The notes under the pieces: generated by a model
Seen by the model: only the letters and a program-made list of their open reading frames with translations
The model's database searches: none
What the model was told of the DNA's origin: nothing
Translations under genes and position numbers: made by a program
Shown here: piece after piece, positions 17,753 through 27,439 of the stretch
Layout of the letters: each line of letters starts with the position of its first letter
Numbering within the stretch: position 1 is the first letter of the stretch
DNA from: Natrinema salifodinae
GTDB taxonomy: Archaea > Halobacteriota > Halobacteria > Halobacteriales > Natrialbaceae
DNA: 64,000 nucleotides
Direction: 5' to 3'
Assembly: GCF_900110455.1 (NCBI RefSeq)
Contig: NZ_FOIS01000002.1
Location: 1 to 64,000 of the forward strand

Positions 17753-18934
17753 TTATTCTCCGTCCGCGTCGGCCCCGACCGGCTCGGGAGCGTCCCCGTC
17801 CGCGAGCAGCGACGCGACGTACTTGCCGACGTGGTCGTCCATCCGTCGCTTGTAGCCCGCCTGGCGAGCGAGCCGATCGAGTTCGCGAGCGACCAGACTG
17901 CCGTACTGGACCGCCTTCTTGTCCCGGTGGGCGACCTCGTCTGGCAGATACCAGGCCGCCACCTGCCGGAAGCCGCGCTTTCGCCGCTCCTCGTCGGCCA
18001 GAAGCTCGTCGGGCAGGCGCAGCGCTGCCTCGACCACGGCGTCGTGGAGGAACGGCGCGACCGGCGCCAGGCCGGTCGCCTCGATCGTCAGGACGTCCCG
18101 CGGGAGCTGGTCGGGGAGGCTTCGGATCTGCTCGCGGACGGCGCCGCGGACCGTCTCGGCGTCGACGCGGTGATCGAGCCGGACGACCTTCTCGTAGCCG
18201 CCGAACAGTTCGTCCGCGCCCTGGCCGACCGCGAGCGCGTCGAACCCGTCGGCGGCAACGCGCTCGCCGACGAGAGACAGCGGCAGCGCGATCTGGACGT
18301 CCATCGCGTTTGTCCGGCCGGTCGCCCGCGCGACCTCGGGAACGGCGCGTTCGAGATCTACCGGTTCGAGTTCGATGACCGTGAGGTCGCGGCCCATCGC
18401 GTCGGCGGCCGTTCGTGCGGCCTCGACGTCGTGGCTGTCCGGGAAGCCGACGACGTACAGCGGCGCGTCGAGCAGTTCGGCGACCAGCGCCGAGTCGACG
18501 CCGCCGGAGAAGGCGACGGCGATCTCGCGGTCGTCCCGCTGGGCGGCCTCGGTCGCCGTCCGGATCGCGTCGTCGAGGGCTTCGAGCGCGGCATCCCGAT
18601 CCGCGGGGTCGGGATCAGGGAGCGTCCAGCGGGACGCCTGGCCGGCCACCGGATCGTCGACGGGCGCGACAGTCCCCGCCGGAAAGAGCGTCGGCTCCTC
18701 GAGCGCGGTCGGCTCGAACGACCAGGTCGGCTCGTCGGGGTCGGAATCGGTCTCGGCCCCCGATTCGACGAACAGGGGCACCCGCCCGAGCACGTCGCGA
18801 ACGAGTCGGCCGTCGACCGCGCCCGCGAACCCGGTCGTTCCCGGCAGCGGTTCGCCGGTATCGAGGGCGTCGCGGACGGTCGTCGGCTCGGCGCCGCGGA
18901 GCGCGGCGTCCGCGTCTGTGTCCGTATCAGTCAT
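17753..18934 (-). CDS. Asparagine-synthetase-like ATP pyrophosphatase with truncated glutaminase domain
   Basis: 393 residues. The PP-loop IAVAFSGGVDSALVAELL (SGGVDS 143-148) and AVGQGADELFGGYEKV identify the synthetase domain of AsnB-type enzymes, which adenylates a carboxylate with ATP. The N-terminal ~100 residues keep only the tail of the glutaminase fold (LVRDVLGRVPLFVE, FPAGT). The N-terminal Cys nucleophile and the Gln site are missing, so ammonia would have to come from elsewhere. The ATG at 18932-18934 overlaps the PHP gene stop, so the two are coupled. True asparagine synthesis is not assured; another amidation or adenylation substrate is possible. Confidence 0.85.
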   Translation of the reverse strand: MTDTDTDADAALRGAEPTTVRDALDTGEPLPGTTGFAGAVDGRLVRDVLGRVPLFVESGAETDSDPDEPTWSFEPTALEEPTLFPAGTVAPVDDPVAGQASRWTLPDPDPADRDAALEALDDAIRTATEAAQRDDREIAVAFSGGVDSALVAELLDAPLYVVGFPDSHDVEAARTAADAMGRDLTVIELEPVDLERAVPEVARATGRTNAMDVQIALPLSLVGERVAADGFDALAVGQGADELFGGYEKVVRLDHRVDAETVRGAVREQIRSLPDQLPRDVLTIEATGLAPVAPFLHDAVVEAALRLPDELLADEERRKRGFRQVAAWYLPDEVAHRDKKAVQYGSLVARELDRLARQAGYKRRMDDHVGKYVASLLADGDAPEPVGADADGE

Positions 18935-19614
18935 CGGAATAGTTTCAGAACGTGGCCCACTCGGCGCGTGACGCCGCCGGCGAACTGCTGAATGCTGATG
19001 TGCCACGGCGTCCGTTTCCCTTCGACGGTCGTCTTCCCCTCCGCGATGGCCGCGAGGATTGCGTCGGCCGATCGTTCCTCGGCGTCGACGCGGGTGACCG
19101 CCTGGCCGACCATCTCGCTGATGTGGGCGTCGCTGCCGGCGGTCATCGGCAGGTCTCGCGAGCGGGCGTAGCGCTCGGCCTGGCGGTTGGCTCGGCCGGT
19201 GAACAGCCGAGAGTTGTAGACCTCGATCGCGTCGCCCAGCGCGAGTTGCTCGCGGGAGATGCGGGCCATCACGCCGTGGCGAGACTCCTGGAAGGGGTGG
19301 GGGATCACCGCCAGGCCGCCCTGGTCGTGGATCGCTTCGATGGTCGACTCGTAGGAGAGCCCTGGCGGGACGGCCTCCTCGAGACCGAAACCCAGGATGT
19401 GGCCGGCCTTGCTCGAGATCTCCATACCGGGGATCCCGACGAGACCGTAGTCGGCGGCGCGCTCGGCGGCCGCCAGGCTCGCGTCGATCTCGTCGTGGTC
19501 CGTGACCGCGATCGCGTCGAGGCCGACGGCTTCGGCCTGCTCGAGGATGAGATCGACAGGGTCGCGACCGTCGTAGGACAGCGACGAGTGCGTGTGAAGT
19601 TCGACCGACAGCAC
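18931..19614 (-). CDS. PHP-domain metal-dependent phosphoesterase
   Basis: About 227 residues from the GTG at 19612-19614 (LSVELHTHSSLSYDG). An ATG at 19639-19641 would add nine non-conserved residues, and a TATA-like TTTTGATC lies about 29 nt before the GTG, fitting a leaderless start. PHP metal ligands are all visible: HTHSSLSYDG, VTDHDEID, VIPHPFQESRHG and TAGSDAH. Such proteins hydrolyse phosphoesters (3',5'-nucleotides, histidinol phosphate) with a trinuclear metal site; the substrate here is unknown. It is translationally coupled to the asparagine-synthetase-like gene, which suggests a shared pathway. Confidence 0.88.
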   Translation of the reverse strand: MLSVELHTHSSLSYDGRDPVDLILEQAEAVGLDAIAVTDHDEIDASLAAAERAADYGLVGIPGMEISSKAGHILGFGLEEAVPPGLSYESTIEAIHDQGGLAVIPHPFQESRHGVMARISREQLALGDAIEVYNSRLFTGRANRQAERYARSRDLPMTAGSDAHISEMVGQAVTRVDAEERSADAILAAIAEGKTTVEGKRTPWHISIQQFAGGVTRRVGHVLKLFR

Positions 19615-19885
19615 GAATGGTTGTTTTTCGCGATTGATCAAAAGCGCCCCGATAAGCGGACGCCGTCGAACTCCCCGATGCTGGACGATGCTGGGCCGAA
19701 CGAGGGCGATATCGGCGGCCGTTGCCGCGAGCCGACCGCAGCGACCGCGCCATTACGTTGCGCGGGAGTTCGGAGCGATCGACGACGAACCGCACGGATC
19801 GCTGCAACGACGACCTGCCGCCGAATCAATACACGAACGTGCATATGGAAACCCATTTACCGACCGACTTTCATCACTTAGATGA

Positions 19886-22057
19886 ATGAGTCTTGCCGAT
19901 TCGGACCGCGAACTGGTCGTCGCCGAGTTAGACCGGGAGCCGACTCGGGCAGAGGCGGCGCTGTTCGAGAACCTCTGGAGCGAGCACTGCGCGTACCGCT
20001 CCTCGCGACCCCTGCTGTCGGCGTTCGACAGCGAGGGCGAGGGGGTCGTCATCGGGCCGGGTGACGACGCGGCGGTCGTCGCGCTGCCGGGCGAAGACGA
20101 GAGTGGTGATGGCGACGGTGAGAACGCGACCTACGTTACGCTGGGCATCGAGAGCCACAACCATCCGTCCTACGTGGATCCGTTCGATGGCGCCGCGACG
20201 GGCGTCGGCGGCATCGTCCGCGACACCCTCTCGATGGGCGCCTACCCGATCGCGCTGGCCGACTCGCTGTACTTCGGCGAGTTCGACCGCGAGCACTCCA
20301 AGTACCTCTTCGAGGGCGTCGTCGAGGGGATCAGCCACTACGGCAACTGCATCGGCGTCCCGACGGTCGCCGGCAGCGTCGATTTCCACCCCGACTACGA
20401 GGGGAATCCGCTGGTCAACGTCGCCTGCGTCGGCCTGACCGACGAGGAGCGCCTGGTCACTGCCGAGGCTCAGGAGCCGGGAAACAAGCTCGTCCTGGTC
20501 GGGAACGCCACCGGCCGCGACGGGCTCGGCGGGGCCTCCTTCGCCAGCGAGGACCTGGCGGAGGACGCCGAGACCGAGGACCGACCCGCGGTTCAGGTCG
20601 GCGACCCCTACGCGGAGAAGTTGCTGATCGAGGCCAACGAACAGCTCGTCGACGAGGGCTTGATCGAATCGGCCCGCGACCTCGGTGCCGCCGGCCTCGG
20701 CGGCGCCTCGAGCGAGCTGGTCGCCAAGGGCGGGCTCGGCGCCGAGATCGAACTCGAGCGGGTCCACCAGCGCGAGCCGAACATGTCGGCACTCGAGATC
20801 CTGCTCGCGGAGTCCCAGGAGCGGATGTGCTACGAGGTCGAGCCCGAGAACGTCGACCGCGTGTGCGAGATCGCCGAGCGGTTCGATCTCGGCTGCTCGG
20901 TCATCGGCGAGATCACCGAGGGCAACTACGTCGCCACCTTCGAGGGCGAGACGGTCGTCGACGTTGACGCCGAATTCCTCGGCGAGGGCGCGCCGATGAA
21001 CGATCTCCCGTCTGACGACCCCGAACAGCCCGAGACCGAGCTCCCCGAGGTCGACCTCGCGGAGGCCGTCGAGACCGTCGTCGCCAGCCCCAACACCGCC
21101 TCGAAGCGGTGGGTCTACCGCCAGTACGACCACGAGGTCGGCGTGCGCACGAGCGTCGGCCCGGGCGACGACGCGGCGATCATCGCAGTCCGGGAAGCCG
21201 ACCAGGGGCTCGCGATCTCGTCCGGCGCCGCGCCGAACTGGACCGACGCCGCGCCCTACGAGGGCGCCCGTGCGGTCGCGCTCGAGAACGCGACGAATAT
21301 CGCGGCCAAGGGCGCGACGCCGCTTGCCGCCGTCGACTGCCTCAACGGCGGCAACCCGGAGAAGCCGGACGTCTACGGCGGCTTTACCGGAATCGTCGAC
21401 GGCCTGGCCGAGATGTGCGAGACGCTGTCGACGCCGGTCGTCGGCGGGAACGTCTCGCTGTACAACGACTCCGTCGCCGGCCCGATCCCGCCGACGCCGA
21501 CCCTGGCGATGATCGGCGCGAAAGAGGGCTACGACGCGCCGCCGCTGTCGGTCGAGTCCGAAAGCGAGAGCGAGCTGGTCCTCGTCGGCGACCTCGGCCT
21601 CGAGCGCGGCGAGTGCCGCCTCGGCGGCTCCGAGTACCTCGCCCAATTCGACGGCAGCGACCGGTTCCCGGCCCTGCCCGACGAACCCGCGGCCCTGATC
21701 GAGGCCCTCGCCGCGGTCGCGGACGACGACGCGACGCTGGCCGTCCACGACGTCAGCCACGGCGGCCTGGCCGTCGCGCTCGCCGAGATGGTCACGGACG
21801 AGGCCGGCCTCGACGTATCGCTGCCCGGCGACGACCCCACGGGCGAGCTGTTCCACGAACAGCCTGGCCGCGCGCTGATCCAGACCGAGTCGGTCGACGC
21901 GGTCCGAGAGGCGTTCGACGGCGTCGCACCGGTTTACGAACTGGGGTCGGCGACGGGTGACGGCGCCCTCGCGATCGACGTCGGCGACGAGACGATCGCG
22001 ACGGATGCGGCCGAGATCGGCGACCTGCGCGAGACGATCGAGCGCGAACTCGAGTAA
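19886..22057 (+). CDS. purL: Phosphoribosylformylglycinamidine synthase subunit PurL
   Basis: 723 residues, the small-type PurL that works with PurS and PurQ in the fourth step of purine synthesis. Features: [17 protein letters not shown] near the N-terminus, [23 protein letters not shown] (catalytic His and ATP site), and the internal repeat of the PurM fold, GNVSLYND and [16 protein letters not shown]. The ATG at 19886 is chosen over a different-frame ATG four bases earlier. purQ and purS are not in the window; purM lies far downstream. Confidence 0.96.
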   Translation: MSLADSDRELVVAELDREPTRAEAALFENLWSEHCAYRSSRPLLSAFDSEGEGVVIGPGDDAAVVALPGEDESGDGDGENATYVTLGIESHNHPSYVDPFDGAATGVGGIVRDTLSMGAYPIALADSLYFGEFDREHSKYLFEGVVEGISHYGNCIGVPTVAGSVDFHPDYEGNPLVNVACVGLTDEERLVTAEAQEPGNKLVLVGNATGRDGLGGASFASEDLAEDAETEDRPAVQVGDPYAEKLLIEANEQLVDEGLIESARDLGAAGLGGASSELVAKGGLGAEIELERVHQREPNMSALEILLAESQERMCYEVEPENVDRVCEIAERFDLGCSVIGEITEGNYVATFEGETVVDVDAEFLGEGAPMNDLPSDDPEQPETELPEVDLAEAVETVVASPNTASKRWVYRQYDHEVGVRTSVGPGDDAAIIAVREADQGLAISSGAAPNWTDAAPYEGARAVALENATNIAAKGATPLAAVDCLNGGNPEKPDVYGGFTGIVDGLAEMCETLSTPVVGGNVSLYNDSVAGPIPPTPTLAMIGAKEGYDAPPLSVESESESELVLVGDLGLERGECRLGGSEYLAQFDGSDRFPALPDEPAALIEALAAVADDDATLAVHDVSHGGLAVALAEMVTDEAGLDVSLPGDDPTGELFHEQPGRALIQTESVDAVREAFDGVAPVYELGSATGDGALAIDVGDETIATDAAEIGDLRETIERELE

Positions 22058-22251
22058 CCGCTCCCGCCCCTGCCCCCGGCCGCGGTCCGGTTCCGTTTCG
22101 AGACACGTTCACTGTCGCGATCGATCGGCAGCGGATCGACCGTCGGCGATCCGAAATCCGAATTCGGCACGCGATTCCCGTTCGATTCTCCGGTATCTTG
22201 ATATGCGCCGGGGACGATTTGACCGACGAACCGATAGTCCCAGAGCCCCCG

Positions 22252-22839
22252 ATGCCCACCGATACTCCGTCCGTCCTGATCGTCGAAGACGAACCCGACC
22301 TCGCGAGCCTGTACGCCACCTGGATCGGCGACGAGTACGACGTCGAGACGGCTCACGACGGCTCCGAGGCGTTAGACGCCATCGACGAGACGACCGACGT
22401 CGTTCTCCTCGACCGACGGATGCCGGGGCTCTCCGGCGACACCGTCCTCGACGCTATCCGTGACCGATCGCTCGACTGCCGGGTCGCGATGGTGACGGCG
22501 GTCGAACCCGACTTCGACATCGTCGAACTGGGCTTCGACGACTACCTCGTCAAACCCGTCTCGAAGGACGAACTGGCCGAGACCATCGACCAACTGTTGC
22601 TCCGGTCGACGTACGACGAGCAGCTTCAGGAGTTCTTCGCGCTCGCCTCGAAGAAGGCGCTGCTCGACGAGCAAAAGACCGAGGCCGAACGCAAAGCCAG
22701 CCAGGAGTACGCCGAACTCGAGGACCGCCTGGCCGTCCTCCGCGTCACGGTCGACGATACGATGCGAGAGCTGCTGGATCAGGGCGGATACCGGCAGCTC
22801 TGTCGGGATATCGTGCGCGAATCCGTGGCCCAGGAGTAG
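22252..22839 (+). CDS. HalX-domain response regulator
   Basis: 195 residues. The receiver domain spans about 6-115: acidic pair IVEDEPD, phosphorylatable Asp in VVLLDRRMPGLSG, and Lys in DDYLVKPVSKDEL. The C-terminal coiled helix with KKALLDEQKTEAERKASQEYAELEDRL is the haloarchaeal HalX output domain, whose mode of action is unknown. The ATG at 22252 (MPTDTPSVLIVEDE) is preferred over upstream starts. A PAS/GAF kinase-like gene lies convergent 56 bases away, but it looks catalytically dead. Confidence 0.92.
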   Translation: MPTDTPSVLIVEDEPDLASLYATWIGDEYDVETAHDGSEALDAIDETTDVVLLDRRMPGLSGDTVLDAIRDRSLDCRVAMVTAVEPDFDIVELGFDDYLVKPVSKDELAETIDQLLLRSTYDEQLQEFFALASKKALLDEQKTEAERKASQEYAELEDRLAVLRVTVDDTMRELLDQGGYRQLCRDIVRESVAQE

Positions 22840-22895
22840 CGGGTAGCGACCGGCCGGCCCGCTGCCGCGGACCGGCTCGGGTCGGTGGTAGCTGC

Positions 22896-24812
22896 TTATT
22901 CGATGCGCTGTTCGAGCGTCGTGATATCCCGGATCTCGATCCGCGTCCCGCCGTTTTGCCCGTTGGTGACGGTACACGTCCAGTCGTGGGCCTCGGCGAT
23001 GGCTCGGACGAGCGCGAGGCCGAGCCCGTCGATCGCGGTGTCGTCGTCGGCGGTCGGGTCGAGCACCCGGTCGTGTGCGGTCGGCGGGATCTCCGCGGCG
23101 TCGTCGAGCACGAAGAAGCCGCGGCTGCCGCGGTCGTCGAAGCCGACCAGGCCGATCTGGATCGTCACGTCGCCATCGGCGCCGGCGCGGGCGACGGCGC
23201 TGTCGAAGGCCGTCTCGAGGAGGTGGACGAACCGGTCGGGGTCGGCTCGAAGCGCAGCTGCGGCGTCGACGACGACGGCGTCCTCGTCGAGGCGGGAGTC
23301 GCGGACCGCGTCCTCGACGGCCGATTCGAGGCGGAGCCGGCTGCGCGGGCCGACGGCGGTGGCGTTGCGGGCGAACTCGCGGACGTCGTCGACGAGCCGT
23401 TCGGCCCGGTCGAGGGTCGTCTCGACGGCGTCTTCCGCGAGCGGGAACTCCCACTCATCGGTCTCGATCCCGGCTCCGGCTTCGGTTTCGGTTCTTCCCT
23501 CGGCCCCGGTCCCGTCGGCAGCGAGCGCGTCGGCGACGGCCTCGAGTTGGCGTTGCAGATCGTTCGAGAGAACCTCGGCGACGGCCTCGAGGCGCTCGGT
23601 CTGGCGTTCGAGTTCGGCCGTCCGGTCTCTGAGAACGCGCTCTCGCTGGGCGCGATCGAGGGCGGCGCGCGTGTTCTCGACGAGCGTCGAGAGGAGTTCG
23701 ACGTCGGTCTCGTCGAACTGGTCGGGTTCGAGCGAGCCGGTCATGAGCACGCCGTGGGTCCCGATCGGCGCGATGATCTCCGAGCGGATCGGCGTGTCGG
23801 GGTTGTAGAGGTCGTCGACGGTCGCGAGGTCGTCGAACCGCTCGACCTCGCCGGCTTCGAAGACGTCCCAGACGAGCCCCTCGCCGGGGTTGAACCGTGG
23901 AAGGCCGCCGAACTCGTCGTAAGCGCCGGCGGTGCCGGCGATCGGCTCGAGGTAGCCGTGTTCCTCCTCGAGCAGCCAGACACCGCTGATCGGGAGTTCG
24001 AGCAGGTCGCTACCCGAGTGGACGGCGATCGCACAGATCTCCTCGGGATCGTCGGACTCCAACAGCCACCTGGTGATCTCGTGCAGCGACGTGACGACGC
24101 GCTCGTACTCGTGGCGGTCGGTGACGTCGCGGACGACGGCGGCGACGGTCGCGGTGTTGTCTTCGACGGGCACGAACCGGAACTCGCCCATCCGATCGTC
24201 GCCGTCCGGACCGGTGTAGGGCAACTCGAGTTGGCGACGATCGGCGTTGCCGACGTCGACGTCGGTAATCGCCCGGCCGATCGCGACGGCGTCCTCGTCG
24301 GCGATTCCCGCCTGGTCGGTCAGCGTTTCGACGTGTTCGCCGACGAGCGCGGTCCGGTCGGCGCCGAGGACCGCCTCGGTGGCCCCGTTGACCGTGACGA
24401 TCTCTCGGTTCCGATCGAGCGTGACGACGGCGTCCCGGATCGCCTCGACGACCGCGGCGTGTTGGGCCAGGGTGGTCTCCTGGGCCTTCCGCTCGCTGAC
24501 GTCGCGCATGTAGACCGACAGACCTGATTCCGAGGGATAAGCTTTCGCCTCGAACCAGGTCTCCAGATGCGTGTGGTAGATTTCGAACGAGACCGGGACC
24601 TGTTCGTCCATCGCGCGGTGAAAGCCCTCGGGGAACTGCGTCTCGACGGTCTGGGGGAACTCGTCCCACATGACCCGGCCGATCAGCTCCTCACGGGAGC
24701 GTTTCAGCAGCGTCTCGGCCCGTTCGTTGAGGTAGGTGAACCGAAAGCCCGTATCGAGGGCGAAGAAGGCGTCGGTGACGCGGTCGACGATCGGGACCGA
24801 TCGCGTCGTCAC
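22896..24812 (-). CDS. PAS-PAS-GAF sensor with degenerate histidine-kinase domain
   Basis: 638 residues: PAS (about 8-110), PAS (115-235), GAF (240-385), coiled coil (388-412), then a histidine-kinase-like region. The H-box, normally SHDLRNPL, reads LSNDLQRQL, with Asn417 at the phospho-acceptor His position. The N-box Asn is replaced in ETAFDSAV (532-539), the G1 box DDGxGI is DDAAEI (570-575), and the G2 box has become IDGLGLAL. The fold is preserved but kinase activity is unlikely. There are no transmembrane segments, so it should be a cytosolic sensor or scaffold. Convergent with a HalX regulator. Confidence 0.88.
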   Translation of the reverse strand: MTTRSVPIVDRVTDAFFALDTGFRFTYLNERAETLLKRSREELIGRVMWDEFPQTVETQFPEGFHRAMDEQVPVSFEIYHTHLETWFEAKAYPSESGLSVYMRDVSERKAQETTLAQHAAVVEAIRDAVVTLDRNREIVTVNGATEAVLGADRTALVGEHVETLTDQAGIADEDAVAIGRAITDVDVGNADRRQLELPYTGPDGDDRMGEFRFVPVEDNTATVAAVVRDVTDRHEYERVVTSLHEITRWLLESDDPEEICAIAVHSGSDLLELPISGVWLLEEEHGYLEPIAGTAGAYDEFGGLPRFNPGEGLVWDVFEAGEVERFDDLATVDDLYNPDTPIRSEIIAPIGTHGVLMTGSLEPDQFDETDVELLSTLVENTRAALDRAQRERVLRDRTAELERQTERLEAVAEVLSNDLQRQLEAVADALAADGTGAEGRTETEAGAGIETDEWEFPLAEDAVETTLDRAERLVDDVREFARNATAVGPRSRLRLESAVEDAVRDSRLDEDAVVVDAAAALRADPDRFVHLLETAFDSAVARAGADGDVTIQIGLVGFDDRGSRGFFVLDDAAEIPPTAHDRVLDPTADDDTAIDGLGLALVRAIAEAHDWTCTVTNGQNGGTRIEIRDITTLEQRIE

Positions 24813-25224
24813 GGCTTGCCACCCCCGCGCTCGCTCTCGTCCGGCGGGCCTGGCTCCCCCTCGTCGAGACAGACCTCGCTCACAACCGTTGGATACATCG
24901 ACAGGCAGTCACGACATAATTCGTGAACGTCCTATTTCAGTGTCGTGGCCGAACGACGGCGTGCGCTCCAGTCTCACGACGCAGCCGACTTACCGCGCGA
25001 CCGCCGTCGGGCGGCGCTTCGCCCGGGAACACGGATCCGTTCGTGGCCGCCGTCACGACGACCGTGACGTCGCTGATGACCCGGTGAGGACGCGCAACCG
25101 GCATCACGGGCCGAGCCGATCGCGAGTCGGTTCCCGGTTTCGGGTGCGAGAGACACTCACGCCGGAGTGGGCCGGTGATTCAGGCAGGCAGCTTATTACG
25201 TCCGACTGGGTAGGGACCGTCGCT
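24813..25224. other. Intergenic region between divergent sensor and membrane-protein genes
   Basis: About 410 bases. ORFs crossing it encode Arg/Ser-rich shadow proteins. It contains an AT-rich inverted repeat at 24909-24926 and should hold promoters for both flanking genes. No gene recognised. Confidence 0.5.
24909..24926. promoter_or_regulatory. TCACGA-N6-TCGTGA inverted repeat
   Basis: Perfect 6-bp arms around CATAAT, about 97 nt upstream of the sensor-like gene on the minus strand. The AT core reads ATTATG on that strand and could be a TATA element within an operator. Confidence 0.4.
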
Positions 25225-25434
25225 ATGACTGGGTTCGTCGGCCGACTTTCGGTACTGGGTGGTATCGCGACCGTCATCGCGGTGGGGATCATTCTCCTTG
25301 CGGGCGGCTTCGTCGAGTTCGGACTGAACGACGGGTGGCGATCCGGGGTCGTCCCCGGCCTCGCGCTCTTCCTCCTCTCCGGCCTGATCGCGGCCTGGTA
25401 CGAATCGGGCGACCGCGACGAGAAGTCGTCCTGA
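25225..25434 (+). CDS. Small membrane protein, two transmembrane helices
   Basis: 69 residues: MTGFVGRLSVLGGIATVIAV begins the first helix (about 8-30) and VVPGLALFLLSGLIAAWY forms the second (42-60), with a charged tail ending DRDEKSS. No known family recognised. The frame is open upstream to 24736, but only the part from the ATG at 25225 has protein-like composition. Confidence 0.65.
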   Translation: MTGFVGRLSVLGGIATVIAVGIILLAGGFVEFGLNDGWRSGVVPGLALFLLSGLIAAWYESGDRDEKSS

Positions 25435-25489
25435 GCGAACGCCGGGTTTCTCTTCGCGTCGCGACGTTTTCGCCGACGGCCCCGCTACC

Positions 25490-26767
25490 TCAGAACCGAT
25501 CCCCGAGATAGACGTCCGTCTCCGGAAACAGCGCTGCGAGCCTGTCGCGCGTCCTGCTCGACGCCACCTCGAGCCGGCCCGTCCGCTCGAGTGCGTCCGC
25601 CGACCGAGCGCCGACGGCGAGTTGCGAAAGCGCCGCGATATCGAACGTGGCGTCGGGCTCGTGGTCCGCGTCATCGCGTTCGCAGTCGACCTGCCCGTCG
25701 GCGACCGTGAGCCGAAACGTTCCGTCGTTCCAGTCGACCAGCGGGTCCGTGACGGCGATCACCAGGCTCGCGTCGGAGACCTCGCGATTCTCATCCCCGT
25801 CGGGCACGGAGAGTGCGGACAGCGCGTCGGCCACGTCGACGAGTCGAACCATCGGCCCGTTCGCGACGCCGGTCTCGATCTCGTCCGGCTCCCGCGTGAC
25901 CTCCCGAAGCGGAACGTCCTCGGGAACTCGGAGTCGGACCCGCTGAACCTGCGATTCGTGGCGGTAGCAGAACGACAGCAGCGCCAGGAAGGCCCCGTGG
26001 TCGACGAACGCGAGTTCGGAGACCGACAGCGTTCGGTCGCCCGGTTCCCCGTCGATTGTGTAAACGAGATACCCCTGGACCTGCCCGTCGCGCTCGTAGG
26101 CGTAAACGAAGGGGTCGCGCTCGTGACCGGCGAACACCCGGTGGCGCCACCACTCCTCGTCGCGCTCGATCGCCAGGCCGTACCGCTCGGCGTGGGCGTC
26201 GTAGACCGGTTCGAGGGCCTCGTACTCGTCGGCCGCAAGTCGGCGGAACGATCCTGCGCCCGCGGCCGGGTCGGCGGCCTCGGTCGCGAACGCGAGATCG
26301 GCCGGCTCGCACTCGTGGGTCACGATCTCGTTGCTCGTCTCCCAGCCGTACTGCCGGTAGAACCGGTACCGGAACGGCCACAGGACCGAGAACCGGATGC
26401 CGCGGTCGCGGTACTCGGCGAGCGACCGGGCGAGCAACTGGCGGACGTGGCCGTGCCGGCGGTACTCGGGCGGCGTCGCGACCGACGCCAGGCCGGCGGT
26501 CGGCTGGGAGTCGCCGCGGACGCGAGTCGAGAGCCAGTAGTGGCGGCAGACGCAGCGCGGTCTCCCGTCTCCGCTGGCGTTACCGCCACCGTTCTCGACG
26601 GCGGCCGCGTCGGATTCGTACAGCCCGCGACGCGCGCCGAGGGACGCTCGCGGCGTCTCGTGTTCGTCGGGATCGTACGCCGGGATTCCCGATTCGGGAC
26701 TGAACGCGTAGCTGCGGTACTCGTGGAAGACGTCCCGTTCGTCGGGGATGGGACGATAGTCGACCAT
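25490..26767 (-). CDS. Eis-like GNAT N-acetyltransferase with SCP2-type C-terminal domain
   Basis: 425 residues. The N-terminal GNAT domain contains GLASVATPPEYRRHGHVRQLL (acetyl-CoA loop R/Q-x-x-G-x-G/A-like), a second GNAT-like domain lies in the middle, and the C-terminal ~100 residues (VTDPLVDWNDGTFRLTVADG) resemble the sterol-carrier-like domain of Eis proteins. Eis enzymes acetylate amines, including aminoglycosides in mycobacteria; the archaeal substrate is unknown. Start MVDYRPIPDERDVFHEYRS. A single gene with divergent or separate neighbours. Confidence 0.85.
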   Translation of the reverse strand: MVDYRPIPDERDVFHEYRSYAFSPESGIPAYDPDEHETPRASLGARRGLYESDAAAVENGGGNASGDGRPRCVCRHYWLSTRVRGDSQPTAGLASVATPPEYRRHGHVRQLLARSLAEYRDRGIRFSVLWPFRYRFYRQYGWETSNEIVTHECEPADLAFATEAADPAAGAGSFRRLAADEYEALEPVYDAHAERYGLAIERDEEWWRHRVFAGHERDPFVYAYERDGQVQGYLVYTIDGEPGDRTLSVSELAFVDHGAFLALLSFCYRHESQVQRVRLRVPEDVPLREVTREPDEIETGVANGPMVRLVDVADALSALSVPDGDENREVSDASLVIAVTDPLVDWNDGTFRLTVADGQVDCERDDADHEPDATFDIAALSQLAVGARSADALERTGRLEVASSRTRDRLAALFPETDVYLGDRF

Positions 26768-26899
26768 GCGAACGAGAGGGCGAGCGACCGGGAAAACTGT
26801 TCGTGATCGCGAGACGCCGGGCCAGCGGCTCGAAACGGATACCGCAGCGCAGGCGCTTCCGCGCTCAATAGCGAGGCGATACGCGAAATACAGCTACTG

Positions 26900-26966
26900 T
26901 CAAATAATTATCAGGTCTGCCATTGGTTCTTCTGTAAATCCCTCGAACAGAACACAAGGTGGCAGA
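26900..26966 (+). promoter_or_regulatory. Promoter and Shine-Dalgarno of the low-GC membrane gene
   Basis: TATA-like AAATAATTATC at about 26903-26913 and an AGGTGG Shine-Dalgarno (about 26957-26962) just before the ATG at 26967. Unlike many neighbours, this gene appears to have a 5' leader. Confidence 0.45.
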
Positions 26967-27401
26967 ATGAGTTTGGTATCTTCACTGAGTGAGCAATCGA
27001 TTCGACCATACGCGTTCCTCTATCCGCTCGGAGGGTGGATCGTCATGGCAGTTGTCGCCATCCTGAACGGCGGATTCCGAGAAGTAGTCCTTATTCCACG
27101 CGTCGGCGAATACGTTGGTCACATCGTCAGCACCGCGCTATTGGTCGTTGCGATCCTCACCATTTCGTTCGTCTATTTCTCTGAAACGTCGATCGAGTAC
27201 GCCCGAGCGGAGTTGGGACTCATTGGCATCCTCTGGACGGTGTTGACGGTCGGATTCGAGTTCGGAGTCGGGTACGTCGAAGGAACACCTGTTTCGACGA
27301 CGATAGGGCAATATAACGTACTAGCCGGACGTGTATGGATCGCCGTTCCGATCACGTTGCTTTTCGCACCGCTCTTGTTCGGCTGGTACCTCTCGGTCTG
27401 A
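26967..27401 (+). CDS. Uncharacterised four-helix membrane protein with atypical base composition
   Basis: 144 residues with four hydrophobic segments: AFLYPLGGWIVMAVVAIL, IVSTALLVVAILTISFVYF, LGLIGILWTVLTVGFEFGVG and VWIAVPITLLFAPLLFGWYL. Codon use is visibly less GC-biased than in flanking genes and the protein is not acidic, suggesting transfer from a non-halophile. The ATG at 26967 follows a Shine-Dalgarno-like AGGTGG. I do not recognise the family; function unknown. Confidence 0.7.
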   Translation: MSLVSSLSEQSIRPYAFLYPLGGWIVMAVVAILNGGFREVVLIPRVGEYVGHIVSTALLVVAILTISFVYFSETSIEYARAELGLIGILWTVLTVGFEFGVGYVEGTPVSTTIGQYNVLAGRVWIAVPITLLFAPLLFGWYLSV

Positions 27402-27439
27402 CGACCGACTGCGCACCGTGCTGATCAGAGCATGGCGGA

